From: Pseudomonas sp. DTU_2021_1001937_2_SI_NGA_ILE_001
Lineage (GTDB): Bacteria; Pseudomonadota; Gammaproteobacteria; Pseudomonadales; Pseudomonadaceae
DNA length: 64,000 nt
Direction: 5' to 3'
Assembly (NCBI RefSeq): GCF_032463525.1
Contig: NZ_CP135971.1
Span: forward strand, 372,001 to 436,000
Shown here: piece after piece, positions 52,501 through 59,964 of the stretch
Layout of the letters: the number at the start of each line of letters is the position of its first letter
How positions within the stretch are numbered: the first letter of the stretch is position 1
Notes under the pieces: generated by a model
Database searches by the model: none
The model's input: only the letters and a program-made list of their open reading frames with translations
What the model was told of the DNA's origin: nothing
Made by a program: the position numbers and the translations under genes

Positions 52501-52979
52501 GCCTGCCAATGTCGGTCGCTTTCCTCGAACAGTTGGGCAGGGCGCAGCGGATTCGCGAGGCGTTTTTCGCCGAAGACCCGGCGCAGCCGCAGATTCGCTT
52601 TCGCCTGGAACCTTACGGCCTGGACAGCGCCGCCAGCCGGGTGGAGTTCCGTTTCGGAGCGGCGCGGCAGGAATACCGACATGGGCCGATCGTGCCGTTG
52701 CCACTGACTTGGCCGGACGCCGAAGGGCAGGGCGCGGCCAGCCTGCTGGTCGAGCGCCGAGGAGGGCGTGCGGTGGGGATCGAGAAAGACGTCGGGCCCT
52801 GGTCGCTGTTCCGCCTGCTGGACCTGCTGCAGAGCGAGCCCTTGAGCGGACGTGACGTGCTGCTGTTCAAGGCCGAGCTTGGCGGCCTGCGGGCCAATTA
52901 CCTGCTGGCCAGCCAGCGAATGCCCAGCCCGTTCGACATGAGCGCGCTGCGCGGCTTCCGCCTGCCAGGGCAACTGTAA
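49557..52979 (+). CDS. tssM: T6SS inner-membrane ATPase-like protein TssM (IcmF)
   Basis: This 1140-residue protein has N-terminal membrane helices (WLWSLVLLLCVIALLWWGG; LVTAGALLLLWGAAMLLAGW). A Walker A motif, IGPPGSGKTRLL, lies near residue 125. A further helix near 420-440 is followed by a large periplasmic part. The late conserved FRFGAARQEYRHGP-like TssM C-terminal segment (VEFRFGAARQEYRHGP) is visible. It is the last gene of the T6SS operon and ends just before a strong hairpin. Confidence 0.96.
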   Translation: MKMMIDKCLRILSQAWLWSLVLLLCVIALLWWGGPRLAIDESRPWASVSARLVTAGALLLLWGAAMLLAGWSKRRAAGQDPVRQAELLRQGDERKALRLGFAAAMRALTTCGLSRAAARRQPCYLLIGPPGSGKTRLLACSGLEFPLHSFDLAAERTADQCEWYVTDQALLIDVPSRYLTQLDAGVDAHGWKTLLRLLRQRRRARPLNGVLLSVPVPMLLQGGQQAMQALRLQLRQRLDEIRRILGAQVPVYLVLSKADQLPGFTAFFSSLSREQQQQVLGASLASPRMATDPHQVRQQVQALLAHLDSQLLGRLHHDRDVRRRSLMLEFSQQMAVLGERLCSFIDGVFTPGRMGAVHGLRGFYLTSAAVPTLGDEERDGTMEFHPERHAPSRSLFIHDLFARVMFAEAALAGLEPGEQRRIRWTQRAVLGTGLAALVVGGLLWTQGFALNHQRLESLRQLANDGALHRQLLTPDADSQTTLKLLDNHWQATQVFPASEALAWHERNGLYQGGVTRPVVVAAYHAELQTQLLPQVSRLLETRIRASLHDRDALLDNLRAYLMLNLPARRDPAWLAQRLDEEWGRIYPAQPQVQEGLNRHFGALLQVPFSQPLDEKLVSQARQVLRGESLASLAYKVLREQARGLPEYRLGQHLGAQRELFVGAEHGIPGLYTRQGYRQLFSVHSATQVSELLRDNWILGGGSELSARQMRQLLTELEQLYFRDYARYWSEAVGRLGLLPFNDAGEGADLANGLLSAHSPVVQMLVQIRDNTRFAPAQEADSSPQPEAGLAALAQTGKALATPDNARKTLQRRFEPLHRLLDEDDSPVPELAGVLQALDAVQQQLASLARTSQPEQLAYDMARARMGGQRDALSQLRNSAARLPRPAADWFAVLADDAWRLMLADAYRYLDQRYRNELHAFYAKALAQRYPFHAHASSDVALNDFREFFKPQGLLERFVERHLQPFVSGQPGNLRLRSVDGHGLPMSVAFLEQLGRAQRIREAFFAEDPAQPQIRFRLEPYGLDSAASRVEFRFGAARQEYRHGPIVPLPLTWPDAEGQGAASLLVERRGGRAVGIEKDVGPWSLFRLLDLLQSEPLSGRDVLLFKAELGGLRANYLLASQRMPSPFDMSALRGFRLPGQL

Positions 52980-52983
52980 ATGT

Positions 52984-53029
52984 TCAAGCGCCAGGGCCTG
53001 TGACCAACGTCACGGGCCCTGGCGCTTGA
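52984..53029. terminator. Bidirectional hairpin terminator between tssM and hmp
   Basis: A nearly perfect 21-base inverted repeat (TCAAGCGCCAGGGCC... and ...GGCCCTGGCGCTTGA, one mismatch) with a CAAC loop fills the 63-base convergent gap. It should stop both the T6SS operon and the flavohaemoglobin transcript. Confidence 0.85.
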
Positions 53030-53042
53030 GGTAGAGCGGGTG

Positions 53043-54224
53043 TCAGTCCGGCAACTGCGCGGCCGGACCGAAGAACTCGTAGTGGCTTTGCGCTACGGGC
53101 ACACCCAGGGCCTTGAGGTCGCGTTTGACACTGGCCATGAAACCCGCCGGGCCGAGGAAGTAGGCATCCAGGTTGCGGTCCTCTGGCAACCAGCTGGCCA
53201 GCACTTCCTGGCACAGCCGGCCCTGTGCGTCGAAGCGGTCGCCGGCTTGTGGCTGGCTGTAGCAGAAGTGCAGCCTCAATTGCGGATGCTGGCGTTGCTG
53301 TTCCTCCAGCCAGGGGCGGAAAGCCTGCAAGCTGCCGTTGCGGGCGCTGTGGATGAAGGTGATCGGGCGCCCGGTCGGCAGGGCGGCTTCGAGCATCGCC
53401 AGGGTCGGAGTGATGCCCACGCCGGCGCTGATCAGCACCAGCGGGCGAGTCGAGGCCTCCAGTGCGAAATCGCCGGCGGGTGGGAACAGCTCGATGCGCT
53501 CGCCCACCTGCAACCGGTCGTGCAGGTAACCCGAGACCACGCCGCCGGCTTCGCGCTTGACACTGATGCGGTAGCCACGGCCATTGGCCTGGGCTGAAAG
53601 TGAATAGTTGCGGCGTACTTCCTGGCCATCGATGAGCAGCTTCAACCCCAGGTACTGGCCTGGCTCGAAGCTCACCACGGCGCCACCGTCTTCGGGCTCG
53701 AACCAGAACGAGGTAATCTGCTCGCTCTCGCGTTCCTTGCGCACCACCTTGAAGGTTCGCGCGCCGCGCCAGCCGCCCTGGGCGATTTCGTTCTCAAGGT
53801 ATTTGGCTTCTTCCGCGCCGATGAGGATATCCGCCAGTTGCCCGTAGGCCGCAGCCCAGGCGGCGATCACTTCATCGGTAGCGATCTCTTCACCCAGCAC
53901 TTCACGAATGGCGCGCAACAGGCAAGTGCCGACGATGGGGTAGTGCTCGGGCAGAATCTGCAGCGCCACGTGCTTATTGACGATCTGGCCCACCAAGGGG
54001 CCAAGGGCTTCCATGCGGTCGATGTGTCGCGCATACATCAGCACGCTGAATGCCAGGGCTCGGGGCTGGGCGCCGCTGGCCTGGTTGGCCTGGTTGAACA
54101 GCGGACGGACCTGCGGATATTCGGCGAGCATCATCTGGTAGAAATGCGTGGTCAGCGCCTCACCGCCGGACTCCAGGAGCGGGACGGTGGCCTTGATGAT
54201 CGCGCGTTGCGCTTCGTTGAGCAT
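53043..54224 (-). CDS. hmp: Flavohaemoglobin, nitric oxide dioxygenase
   Basis: This 393-residue protein is an N-terminal globin (1-140) followed by an FAD/NAD ferredoxin-reductase module. The B10 tyrosine is in HFYQMML (about 29) and the proximal haem His in NKHVAL (about 85). FAD-binding RNYSLSAQANG and NAD-binding LISAGVGITPTLAML are clear. It converts NO and O2 to nitrate, protecting against nitrosative stress. It is monocistronic, with its own sigma-54 promoter and three NorR-type sites upstream (54263-54375). Length and all domains are canonical. Confidence 0.97.
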   Translation of the reverse strand: MLNEAQRAIIKATVPLLESGGEALTTHFYQMMLAEYPQVRPLFNQANQASGAQPRALAFSVLMYARHIDRMEALGPLVGQIVNKHVALQILPEHYPIVGTCLLRAIREVLGEEIATDEVIAAWAAAYGQLADILIGAEEAKYLENEIAQGGWRGARTFKVVRKERESEQITSFWFEPEDGGAVVSFEPGQYLGLKLLIDGQEVRRNYSLSAQANGRGYRISVKREAGGVVSGYLHDRLQVGERIELFPPAGDFALEASTRPLVLISAGVGITPTLAMLEAALPTGRPITFIHSARNGSLQAFRPWLEEQQRQHPQLRLHFCYSQPQAGDRFDAQGRLCQEVLASWLPEDRNLDAYFLGPAGFMASVKRDLKALGVPVAQSHYEFFGPAAQLPD

Positions 54225-54262
54225 GGGTGACTCCTTGGCTGGATGACGATTACCAGGGAGGA

Positions 54263-54278
54263 GTCAACTTCCGTGCCA
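54263..54278 (-). promoter_or_regulatory. Sigma-54 promoter candidate of hmp
   Basis: On the minus strand the sequence TGGCACGGAAGTTGAC matches the -24/-12 consensus TGGCACG-N4-TTGCW except for GA in place of GC at -12. It lies about 40 bases upstream of the hmp start codon, and NorR-type sites lie a further 45-100 bases upstream. Context and spacing support it. Confidence 0.75.
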
Positions 54279-54319
54279 GTTCCGCAAGCCTTGTAAACCG
54301 GGGTTCTTGGCTGCTTGTA

Positions 54320-54375
54320 GTCATTAAGACTGCTGGTTTGCTTTGGTCAAAATGACTCTTCTTGGTCAATTTGAC
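54320..54375. promoter_or_regulatory. Three NorR/FhpR-type binding sites (GT-N7-AC) upstream of hmp
   Basis: Three dyads fit the NorR consensus GT-N7-AC: 54320-54330 (GTCATTAAGAC), 54346-54356 (GTCAAAATGAC) and 54365-54375 (GTCAATTTGAC). They are spaced 26 and 19 bases apart, at about -70 to -120 from the expected start of the hmp transcript. E. coli NorR uses three such enhancers with sigma-54. In Pseudomonas the activator is called FhpR and often lies next to hmp; here it does not. Confidence 0.85.
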
Positions 54376-54435
54376 CCGATATCGTTTTGCTACGAGACGG
54401 TTAGAATGGCGGCCCCGTTTCAAGGCTCGTCCGCC

Positions 54436-54873
54436 ATGTTCGAACTGTCCAGCTACCTCGGCCTGTTTTTCGCCGCCTTCGGTGCTGCCACCCTGCTGCC
54501 CATGCAGTCGGAGGCGGTGCTGGTGGCGATGCTGATTTCCGGGCATTACCTGACCTGGCTGTTACTGCTGGCCGCGACCCTGGGTAATGTGCTGGGTTCG
54601 ATCACCAACTGGCTGATTGGCCGCTCGGTAGAGCGGTTGCGCCACAAGCGCTGGTTCCCGGTGTCTGAACAGCGCCTGGGGCAGGCCCGCCTCCAATATG
54701 GCCGCTACGGTTACTGGTCGTTGCTGCTGAGCTGGGTGCCGGTGATCGGCGACGCCCTGACCGTCGTGGCCGGGGTAATGGGCGAGCCACTGTGGCGTTT
54801 TACCCTGATCGTTACCCTGGCCAAGGGTCTGCGTTATCTGGTGGTCGTGCTGCTGACGCTGGGTCTTGTTTAG
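54436..54873 (+). CDS. yqaA: YqaA/DedA-type small inner-membrane protein
   Basis: This 145-residue membrane protein starts at ATG 54436 and has about four hydrophobic segments. It has the YqaA pattern FGAATLLPMQSEAVLVAML and an E/R-containing re-entrant region NVLGSITNWLIGR. The late RYGYWSLLLSWVPVIGDALTVVAGV is shortened here to SLLLSWVPVIGDALT. DedA-related proteins are lipid carriers or envelope-stability factors; the role of YqaA is not established. It is divergent from hmp, sharing the 211-base intergenic region with the NorR-type sites. Confidence 0.88.
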   Translation: MFELSSYLGLFFAAFGAATLLPMQSEAVLVAMLISGHYLTWLLLLAATLGNVLGSITNWLIGRSVERLRHKRWFPVSEQRLGQARLQYGRYGYWSLLLSWVPVIGDALTVVAGVMGEPLWRFTLIVTLAKGLRYLVVVLLTLGLV

Positions 54874-55052
54874 TGCCCTCAATTGAAAATCTGGCCGATC
54901 TGCGCGTGCTCGAATCAACTAATCAACTAAGTAGCGTGGCGTTATTGAAAAACCTCATCGGTGGCATCTAGAGAATCTATTTAAGTTTTTCGGAGGGGGC
55001 TTACTACTCTCTGCGAGCGAAAATGCCCAATTAGAGACATCGGAGTCCACCT

Positions 55053-56594
55053 ATGAATCCTTCGCTGAGCTTTTTTAAACCCGGCCGCCTGTTAGTTGCT
55101 GCAACACTGGCTGCGAGCCTGTTGTCATTGTCCGTGCAGGCTGCCACGTTGACCCGCGATAACGGTGCGCCGGTCGGCGACAACCAGAATTCGCAGACCG
55201 CCGGACCGAATGGTCCGGTGTTGCTGCAGGACGTTCAACTGCTGCAAAAACTGCAGCGCTTCGACCGTGAACGCATTCCGGAGCGCGTGGTACATGCCCG
55301 TGGTACAGGCGCCCATGGTGAGTTCACGGCCAGTGCCGACATCAGCGAACTGAGCATGGCCAAGGTCTTCCGCCCCGGCGAGAAGACCCCGGTGTTCGTG
55401 CGTTTTTCCTCAGTGGTGCATGGCAACCATTCGCCGGAAACGCTGCGTGATCCGCGCGGTTTCGCCACCAAGTTCTATACCGCCGATGGCAACTGGGACT
55501 TGGTCGGCAACAACTTCCCGACCTTTTTCATCCGTGACGCGATCAAGTTTCCGGACATGGTCCATGCCTTCAAGCCTGACCCGCGCACCAACCTCGACGA
55601 TGACTCGCGCCGCTTCGACTTCTTCTCTCATGTACCGGAAGCGACGCGTACGCTGACCCTGCTGTACTCCAACGAGGGCACTCCGGCCAGCTACCGTGAG
55701 ATGGACGGCAACGGCGTGCACGCCTACAAGTTGGTCAATGCCAAGGGCGAAGTGCACTACGTGAAGTTCCACTGGAAGAGCCTGCAAGGACAGAAGAATC
55801 TCGACCCCAAGCAAGTCGAAGAAGTGCAGGGGCGTGACTACAGCCACATGACTCACGACCTGGTCAAAGCCATTAACGATGGCAACTTCCCGAAATGGGA
55901 CTTGTACATCCAGGTGCTCAAGCCTGAAGAACTGGCCAAGTTCGATTTCGATCCACTGGATGCAACCAAGATCTGGCCTGACGTGCCGGAGCGCAAGATT
56001 GGTCAGATGGTGCTCGACCGCAACGTCGACAACTTCTTCCAGGAAACCGAACAAGTAGCCATGGCGCCGTCGAACCTGGTGCCTGGGATCGAGCCGTCTG
56101 AAGATCGTCTGCTTCAGGGGCGTCTGTTCGCCTACGCCGACACGCAGATGTACCGGATCGGTGCCAACGGCCTCAGCCTGCCGGTGAACCGTCCGCGTAA
56201 TGACGTGAATAACATCAATCAGGATGGCGAGACGAATAGCGGACATACCACCAGTGGCGTCAATTACCAGCCGAGCCGCCTGCAGCCACGAGAGGAGCAG
56301 CCCAGCGCGCGCTACTCGCAGATGCCGTTGAGCGGCACCACCCAGCAGGCGAAGATCCAGCGCGAGCAGAACTTCAAGCAGACGGGCGAGCTGTTCCGCT
56401 CATACAGCAAGAAGGAGCAGACCGACCTGATCAACAGTCTGGGCGGGGCCTTGGCGGTCACCGATGAGGAAAGCCGGTACATCATGCTGTCGTTCTTCTA
56501 CAAGGCTGACAGCGACTACGGCACTGGCCTGGCGAATGTCGCCAAGGCCGACCTGAAGCGTGTTCAGCAGTTGGCGGCAAAGCTGCAGGACTGA
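55053..56594 (+). CDS. katB: Periplasmic catalase KatB
   Basis: This 513-residue monofunctional haem catalase has a signal peptide (LLVAATLAASLLSLSVQA) cleaved before ATLTRD. The catalytic His is in VVHARGTGAHGEF, the distal Asn in NNFPTFFIRDAIKFPD and the proximal haem Tyr in LFAYADTQMYRIG. Length and the ankyrin partner gene match P. aeruginosa KatB-AnkB. It destroys H2O2 in the periplasm. A 179-base upstream region contains AT-rich promoter-like sequence; a clear OxyR site could not be fixed by eye. Confidence 0.97.
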   Translation: MNPSLSFFKPGRLLVAATLAASLLSLSVQAATLTRDNGAPVGDNQNSQTAGPNGPVLLQDVQLLQKLQRFDRERIPERVVHARGTGAHGEFTASADISELSMAKVFRPGEKTPVFVRFSSVVHGNHSPETLRDPRGFATKFYTADGNWDLVGNNFPTFFIRDAIKFPDMVHAFKPDPRTNLDDDSRRFDFFSHVPEATRTLTLLYSNEGTPASYREMDGNGVHAYKLVNAKGEVHYVKFHWKSLQGQKNLDPKQVEEVQGRDYSHMTHDLVKAINDGNFPKWDLYIQVLKPEELAKFDFDPLDATKIWPDVPERKIGQMVLDRNVDNFFQETEQVAMAPSNLVPGIEPSEDRLLQGRLFAYADTQMYRIGANGLSLPVNRPRNDVNNINQDGETNSGHTTSGVNYQPSRLQPREEQPSARYSQMPLSGTTQQAKIQREQNFKQTGELFRSYSKKEQTDLINSLGGALAVTDEESRYIMLSFFYKADSDYGTGLANVAKADLKRVQQLAAKLQD

Positions 56595-56604
56595 CGAGTC
56601 GACG

Positions 56605-56624
56605 GGTGGGCCTGCGGGCCCGCC
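56605..56624 (+). terminator. Intra-operon hairpin between katB and ankB
   Basis: An eight-pair stem (GGTGGGCC with GGCCCGCC, one G-T pair) and a TGCG loop lie between katB and ankB. It is followed by TTGCATTC and then the ankB ribosome site AGGAGG. It probably tunes relative expression rather than ending transcription. Confidence 0.5.
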
Positions 56625-56646
56625 TTGCATTCAGGAGGTCAAGACC

Positions 56647-57207
56647 ATGTACAGATGGATGGCGGCGGTCGTACTAGGGCTGATGCTCAACACCACTTAC
56701 GCTGAAGGCCGGCAAGCGCTGCCCAATGAGAGCGGTGACACCGCACAACGCTTGCGCGGCTACTTCCTCGACGCCGCACGTCGCGGCGACCAGGCAATGC
56801 TGGATGAATTCATCAAGGCCGGTTATGACTTGAACGTTCATGACGACAAAGGCTACACCGGCTTGATTCTCGCGGCCTACCATGGCCAGCGCGACGCCGT
56901 GGAACAGCTGCTGGCGGCGGGGGCCGACCCTTGTGCCCAAGACTTGCGCGGGAATACGGCGTTGATGGGGGCGGTCTTCAAGGGCGAGGTGCGCATCGCC
57001 CAGCGCCTGCTCAACGCCCCCTGCAGTCCGGATCAGCGCAATGCCAGCGGGCAGACGGCGGCCATGTATGCGGCGCTCTTCCATCGCCAGGAGCTGCTTG
57101 AGGCGCTGAAGGCACAGGGTGCGGACTTGAACGCGACCGATGCGCTCGGGAACAGTGCACAGAGCTTGAGTCGGGGCGAGATCAATGGCGTTAAGCCGGG
57201 GAATTGA
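56647..57207 (+). CDS. ankB: Ankyrin-repeat protein AnkB, partner of periplasmic catalase
   Basis: This 186-residue protein with a signal peptide (MYRWMAAVVLGLMLNTTYA) carries ankyrin repeats from about residue 35 to 175 (DDKGYTGLILAAYHGQRDAV, AQDLRGNTALMGAVFKGEV, NASGQTAAMYAALFHRQEL, NATDALGNSA). In P. aeruginosa AnkB is needed for optimal KatB activity and acts as a periplasmic antioxidant scaffold. The start is ATG 56647 after AGGAGG. It lies 52 bases after katB. Confidence 0.95.
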   Translation: MYRWMAAVVLGLMLNTTYAEGRQALPNESGDTAQRLRGYFLDAARRGDQAMLDEFIKAGYDLNVHDDKGYTGLILAAYHGQRDAVEQLLAAGADPCAQDLRGNTALMGAVFKGEVRIAQRLLNAPCSPDQRNASGQTAAMYAALFHRQELLEALKAQGADLNATDALGNSAQSLSRGEINGVKPGN

Positions 57208-57285
57208 CTGAATTCGATGCCTCTGCCGAGGCCGGAAAGCTCGTGGTTGAGGCCGCGAGCTAAAACTCTCCAACTTTTGGGGGGC

Positions 57286-57436
57286 AGTTCAGCCTGGTGG
57301 GAGCGGCTTCAGCCGCGAAAGCGCCAGGAAATTCTCTGCATCTGCTGTGAACAGGCGGTCGCTTCGCGGCTGAAGCCGCTCCTACCCGGCCTGACTGACC
57401 CGTATTGGCCTTAGCCCCAATACCGGTCAGTCAGGC
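57286..57436. repeat. REP/BIME-like inverted extragenic repeat, copy 2
   Basis: A full copy of the element also found, in the opposite orientation, at 10242-10404. Palindromic units GCGGCTTCAGCCGCGAAAG (about 57303) and CTTCGCGGCTGAAGCCGC (about 57362) flank the conserved spacer with TCTGCATCTGCTGTGAACAG. On the right the outer motif occurs twice, head to head: CCTGACTGACCCGTATTGG then CCAATACCGGTCAGTCAGG, a perfect-looking palindrome except one base. It lies between ankB and the convergent lrp-type gene. Confidence 0.85.
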
Positions 57437-57473
57437 GGTGGAAGCGCTTGATCGAACGGTATCGGGCTTGGCC

Positions 57474-57974
57474 CTACCGCCTCGGGCTCCTGGCCAGGGC
57501 CAGGCCATCCGGCGGCAAGGGCAGGGCGGTCTTGTACAGCACCTGCTTGAGCGCAAAGCTGGAGCGGATGTTGGCCACCCCCGGCACCTTGGTCAGGTGT
57601 TCGAGAATGAAGCGTTCCAGTTCATGGATGTTCGGCACCAGGATGCGCAGCAAGTAGTCGGCGTCGCCGGTCATCAGGTAGCACTCCATCACCTCCGGGC
57701 GGTCGGCCACCGCCGCTTCGAAGCGCTGCAGGGCGCCTTCGTCCTGCTTCTCCAGGCTCACATGAATGAATACGTTGAGGTCCAGGCCCAGCACCCTGGG
57801 GTCGAGGAGGGTGACCTGGCCCTTGATCAACCCGGCCTCCTGCATGGCCTTGACCCGATTGAAGCAGGGCGTGGGTGACAGATTCACCGAACGCCCCAGT
57901 TCGGCATTGGTGATGCTGGCGTCGCGCTGCAAGCTGTCAAGAATGCTGATATCGGTGCGGTCGAGTGTCTTCAA
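57474..57974 (-). CDS. Lrp/AsnC-family transcriptional regulator
   Basis: This 166-residue regulator has an N-terminal HTH ([25 protein letters not shown] shortened to [36 protein letters not shown]) and a C-terminal RAM effector domain with [17 protein letters not shown]. It is divergent from the EamA exporter gene with 138 bases between starts. Lrp-type proteins next to EamA/LysE exporters usually sense the amino acid that is exported. The ligand is unknown. Confidence 0.93.
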   Translation of the reverse strand: MKTLDRTDISILDSLQRDASITNAELGRSVNLSPTPCFNRVKAMQEAGLIKGQVTLLDPRVLGLDLNVFIHVSLEKQDEGALQRFEAAVADRPEVMECYLMTGDADYLLRILVPNIHELERFILEHLTKVPGVANIRSSFALKQVLYKTALPLPPDGLALARSPRR

Positions 57975-58112
57975 GAGAACAAACCTCTGAAAAAAGTCGT
58001 GAAGGCAGATGTTAATGCTTCAAATAGCTCTTGATGCAGAAGAATCAGGAAAAATTTTCTGCGGACCTTTCACTAGCATGGCTTTGGCGAACTGACCCGT
58101 CGGAGCCCCGTC

Positions 58113-59048
58113 ATGCCTGGAACCAGCAAGATCATCCCCGCCATTCCTACCAGCGGCCCGCTGGCCACTCCACAGGCCAAGGGCGTGTTGTTGCTGGTGC
58201 TGGCGATCGTCATCTGGGGCGCCAACTGGCCGGTGATGAAGGCCGGTCTGCAGCACATCAGCCCGGTGTGGTTTGCTGCGGTGCGCTTTGCCGCTGGCGC
58301 AGCCTGCCTGTTCGCCCTGCAACTGGCGACCGGCAGCCTGCGGGTGCCGCAACGTCGCGACCTGCCCCTGATCCTCAGTGTCGGCCTGCTGCAGATGCTG
58401 ACCTTCACCGTACTGGGCGCCATGGCCATGACCCAGGTGCCTGCGGGCCGCTCGGCAGTACTTGCCTACACCACGCCGCTATGGGTCACGCCACTGGCCG
58501 TGAGCTTTTTCGGCGAGCGGCTGAGCCGCCGGCAACTGGCCGGCACCTTGCTGGGCGGCATTGGAGTCGGCGTGCTGTTCAACCCGCTGACCCTGGACTG
58601 GCACGACAGCGCCTTGCTCAAGGCCAACCTGATGCTGATCGCCGCCTCGTTGTGCTGGGCGCTGTGCATTCTGCATATGCGCCATTCGCGGCCCGCTGCC
58701 AGTGCCTATCAGCTGGCGCCCTGGCAGATGCTCACCGCCACCGTACCGCTGCTGGGCCTGGCGTATGCGCTGGAAGGGCCATTCACTGGTGACGGCTCGG
58801 CCACGCTGTGGCAGATCATGCTGTTCATGGGGCCACTGGCTACCGCGTTCTGCTTTTGCGCGGTGAATGCCGCGAGCATGTGGCTGTCCAGCACCAGCAT
58901 GTCGACTGCCATGCTCGGGGTGCCGGTGGTGGGGCTGTTGATGTCGGTGGCGTTCATGGGTGAACAGCTGACCTGGCCGTTGCTGGCGGGCGTGCTGGCG
59001 ATTCTGGCGGGCATCGTGGTGGTGACCTGCGGACGTAATTCGGGTTGA
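58113..59048 (+). CDS. EamA/DMT-family transporter, probable amino-acid or metabolite exporter
   Basis: This 311-residue drug/metabolite transporter has ten predicted helices in two EamA repeats. The family motifs WGANWPVMKAGL, PVWFAAVRFAAGAAC and the second-repeat LGVPVVGLLMSVAFMGEQLT are clear. It is divergent from the Lrp-type gene that probably controls it. A weak stem-loop follows the stop. Substrate is unknown. Confidence 0.92.
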   Translation: MPGTSKIIPAIPTSGPLATPQAKGVLLLVLAIVIWGANWPVMKAGLQHISPVWFAAVRFAAGAACLFALQLATGSLRVPQRRDLPLILSVGLLQMLTFTVLGAMAMTQVPAGRSAVLAYTTPLWVTPLAVSFFGERLSRRQLAGTLLGGIGVGVLFNPLTLDWHDSALLKANLMLIAASLCWALCILHMRHSRPAASAYQLAPWQMLTATVPLLGLAYALEGPFTGDGSATLWQIMLFMGPLATAFCFCAVNAASMWLSSTSMSTAMLGVPVVGLLMSVAFMGEQLTWPLLAGVLAILAGIVVVTCGRNSG

Positions 59049-59087
59049 TGCTTCTGTATTAATACCACCCCTTATCTTTGCGTGGTT

Positions 59088-59140
59088 CAGCCACCCACCT
59101 CCTGCGGCACCTTCGAAGTGGTCAGCAGGAGGGGGCTGGG
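59088..59140 (+). terminator. Weak stem-loop after EamA gene
   Basis: An imperfect inverted repeat (CAGCC..CC.CCTCCTGC with AGCAGGAGGGGGCTGG) surrounding the self-complementary ACCTTCGAAGT core. No T-run follows. The remaining 155 bases to the aldehyde oxidoreductase operon show no gene. Confidence 0.4.
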
Positions 59141-59295
59141 TGCGCTTGTCTGACCACCACCACATTGCGCTGAATCTATTTACCCGCCCAGGGTCCCCTT
59201 AAAGGTCCGGTCATGTCCGGAAGGCGGCGACGGCGTATCGCGGCCCCTCATGACCTACAGCGCCAGCGTGAGCGCGCCAATGAAGGGTGATCCTG

Positions 59296-59964
59296 ATGAA
59301 AGATTCAACCACAGCGTCCAAGGCCGATGCGGCGGCCACGGCCTTGCAGGCTTCAAGGCGGCATTTTCTCAAGGTCGGTGCCTCTGGTCTGGCAGCGGCG
59401 ACGGTCGCCACCTGGGTGCCGGAGTCCGCTGCGCAACCCGCGCAGGCGGCGCCCGCTGGCGAGCAGTCAAGCGCACCGGCTGCTGGCGAGCGCAGTATCG
59501 AGCTGAAGGTCAACGGCCAGAGCCATCGTCTCAACGTGGCACCCAACGCGATCCTCCTCGATGTACTGCGCGACCGCCTGCAGCTTACCGGCACCAAGAA
59601 GGGTTGTGACCATGGGCAGTGCGGGGCCTGCACCCTGCTGGTCAATGGCGTGGCGATCAACTCGTGCCTGTCCATCGCCGTGCAGCACGACGGCGACGAG
59701 ATCACCACCATCGAGGGCCTGGCCCGCGACGGCCAGTTGCATCCGGTGCAGGAGGCCTTCTGGGAGCACGATGCCTACCAGTGCGGCTACTGCACCTCCG
59801 GACAGATCATGAGCGCCGTGGCGATCCTCAACGACCCGAACATTCCCGCCGACGACGCCAGCGTACGCGAAGCCATGAGCGGCAATATCTGCCGCTGCGG
59901 GGCCTACAAGAACATCCTCGCCGCCGTGCAGTCGGCGCGCAGCAAGATGGGGAGGCCAGCCTGA
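59296..59964 (+). CDS. paoA: Tat-exported 2Fe-2S subunit of molybdenum aldehyde oxidoreductase (PaoA-like)
   Basis: This 222-residue iron-sulfur subunit starts at ATG 59296 after AAGGG. A twin-arginine signal SRRHFLKVGASGLAAATVAT is followed by an Ala/Pro-rich linker. The plant-ferredoxin cluster has Cys motifs GCDHGQCGACTLLVNG and NSCL, and the second 2Fe-2S domain has CGYCTSGQIM and CRCGAY. In E. coli PaoABC the whole complex is exported on this subunit's signal. It overlaps the FAD-subunit gene by one base. Confidence 0.94.
   Translation: MKDSTTASKADAAATALQASRRHFLKVGASGLAAATVATWVPESAAQPAQAAPAGEQSSAPAAGERSIELKVNGQSHRLNVAPNAILLDVLRDRLQLTGTKKGCDHGQCGACTLLVNGVAINSCLSIAVQHDGDEITTIEGLARDGQLHPVQEAFWEHDAYQCGYCTSGQIMSAVAILNDPNIPADDASVREAMSGNICRCGAYKNILAAVQSARSKMGRPA

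Noticed and set aside
54950..54990. Possible OxyR site upstream of katB (ATCTAGAGAATCTAT).
   Set aside because: It does not align with the ATAG-N7-CTAT half-site pattern over its full length, so it cannot be supported by eye.
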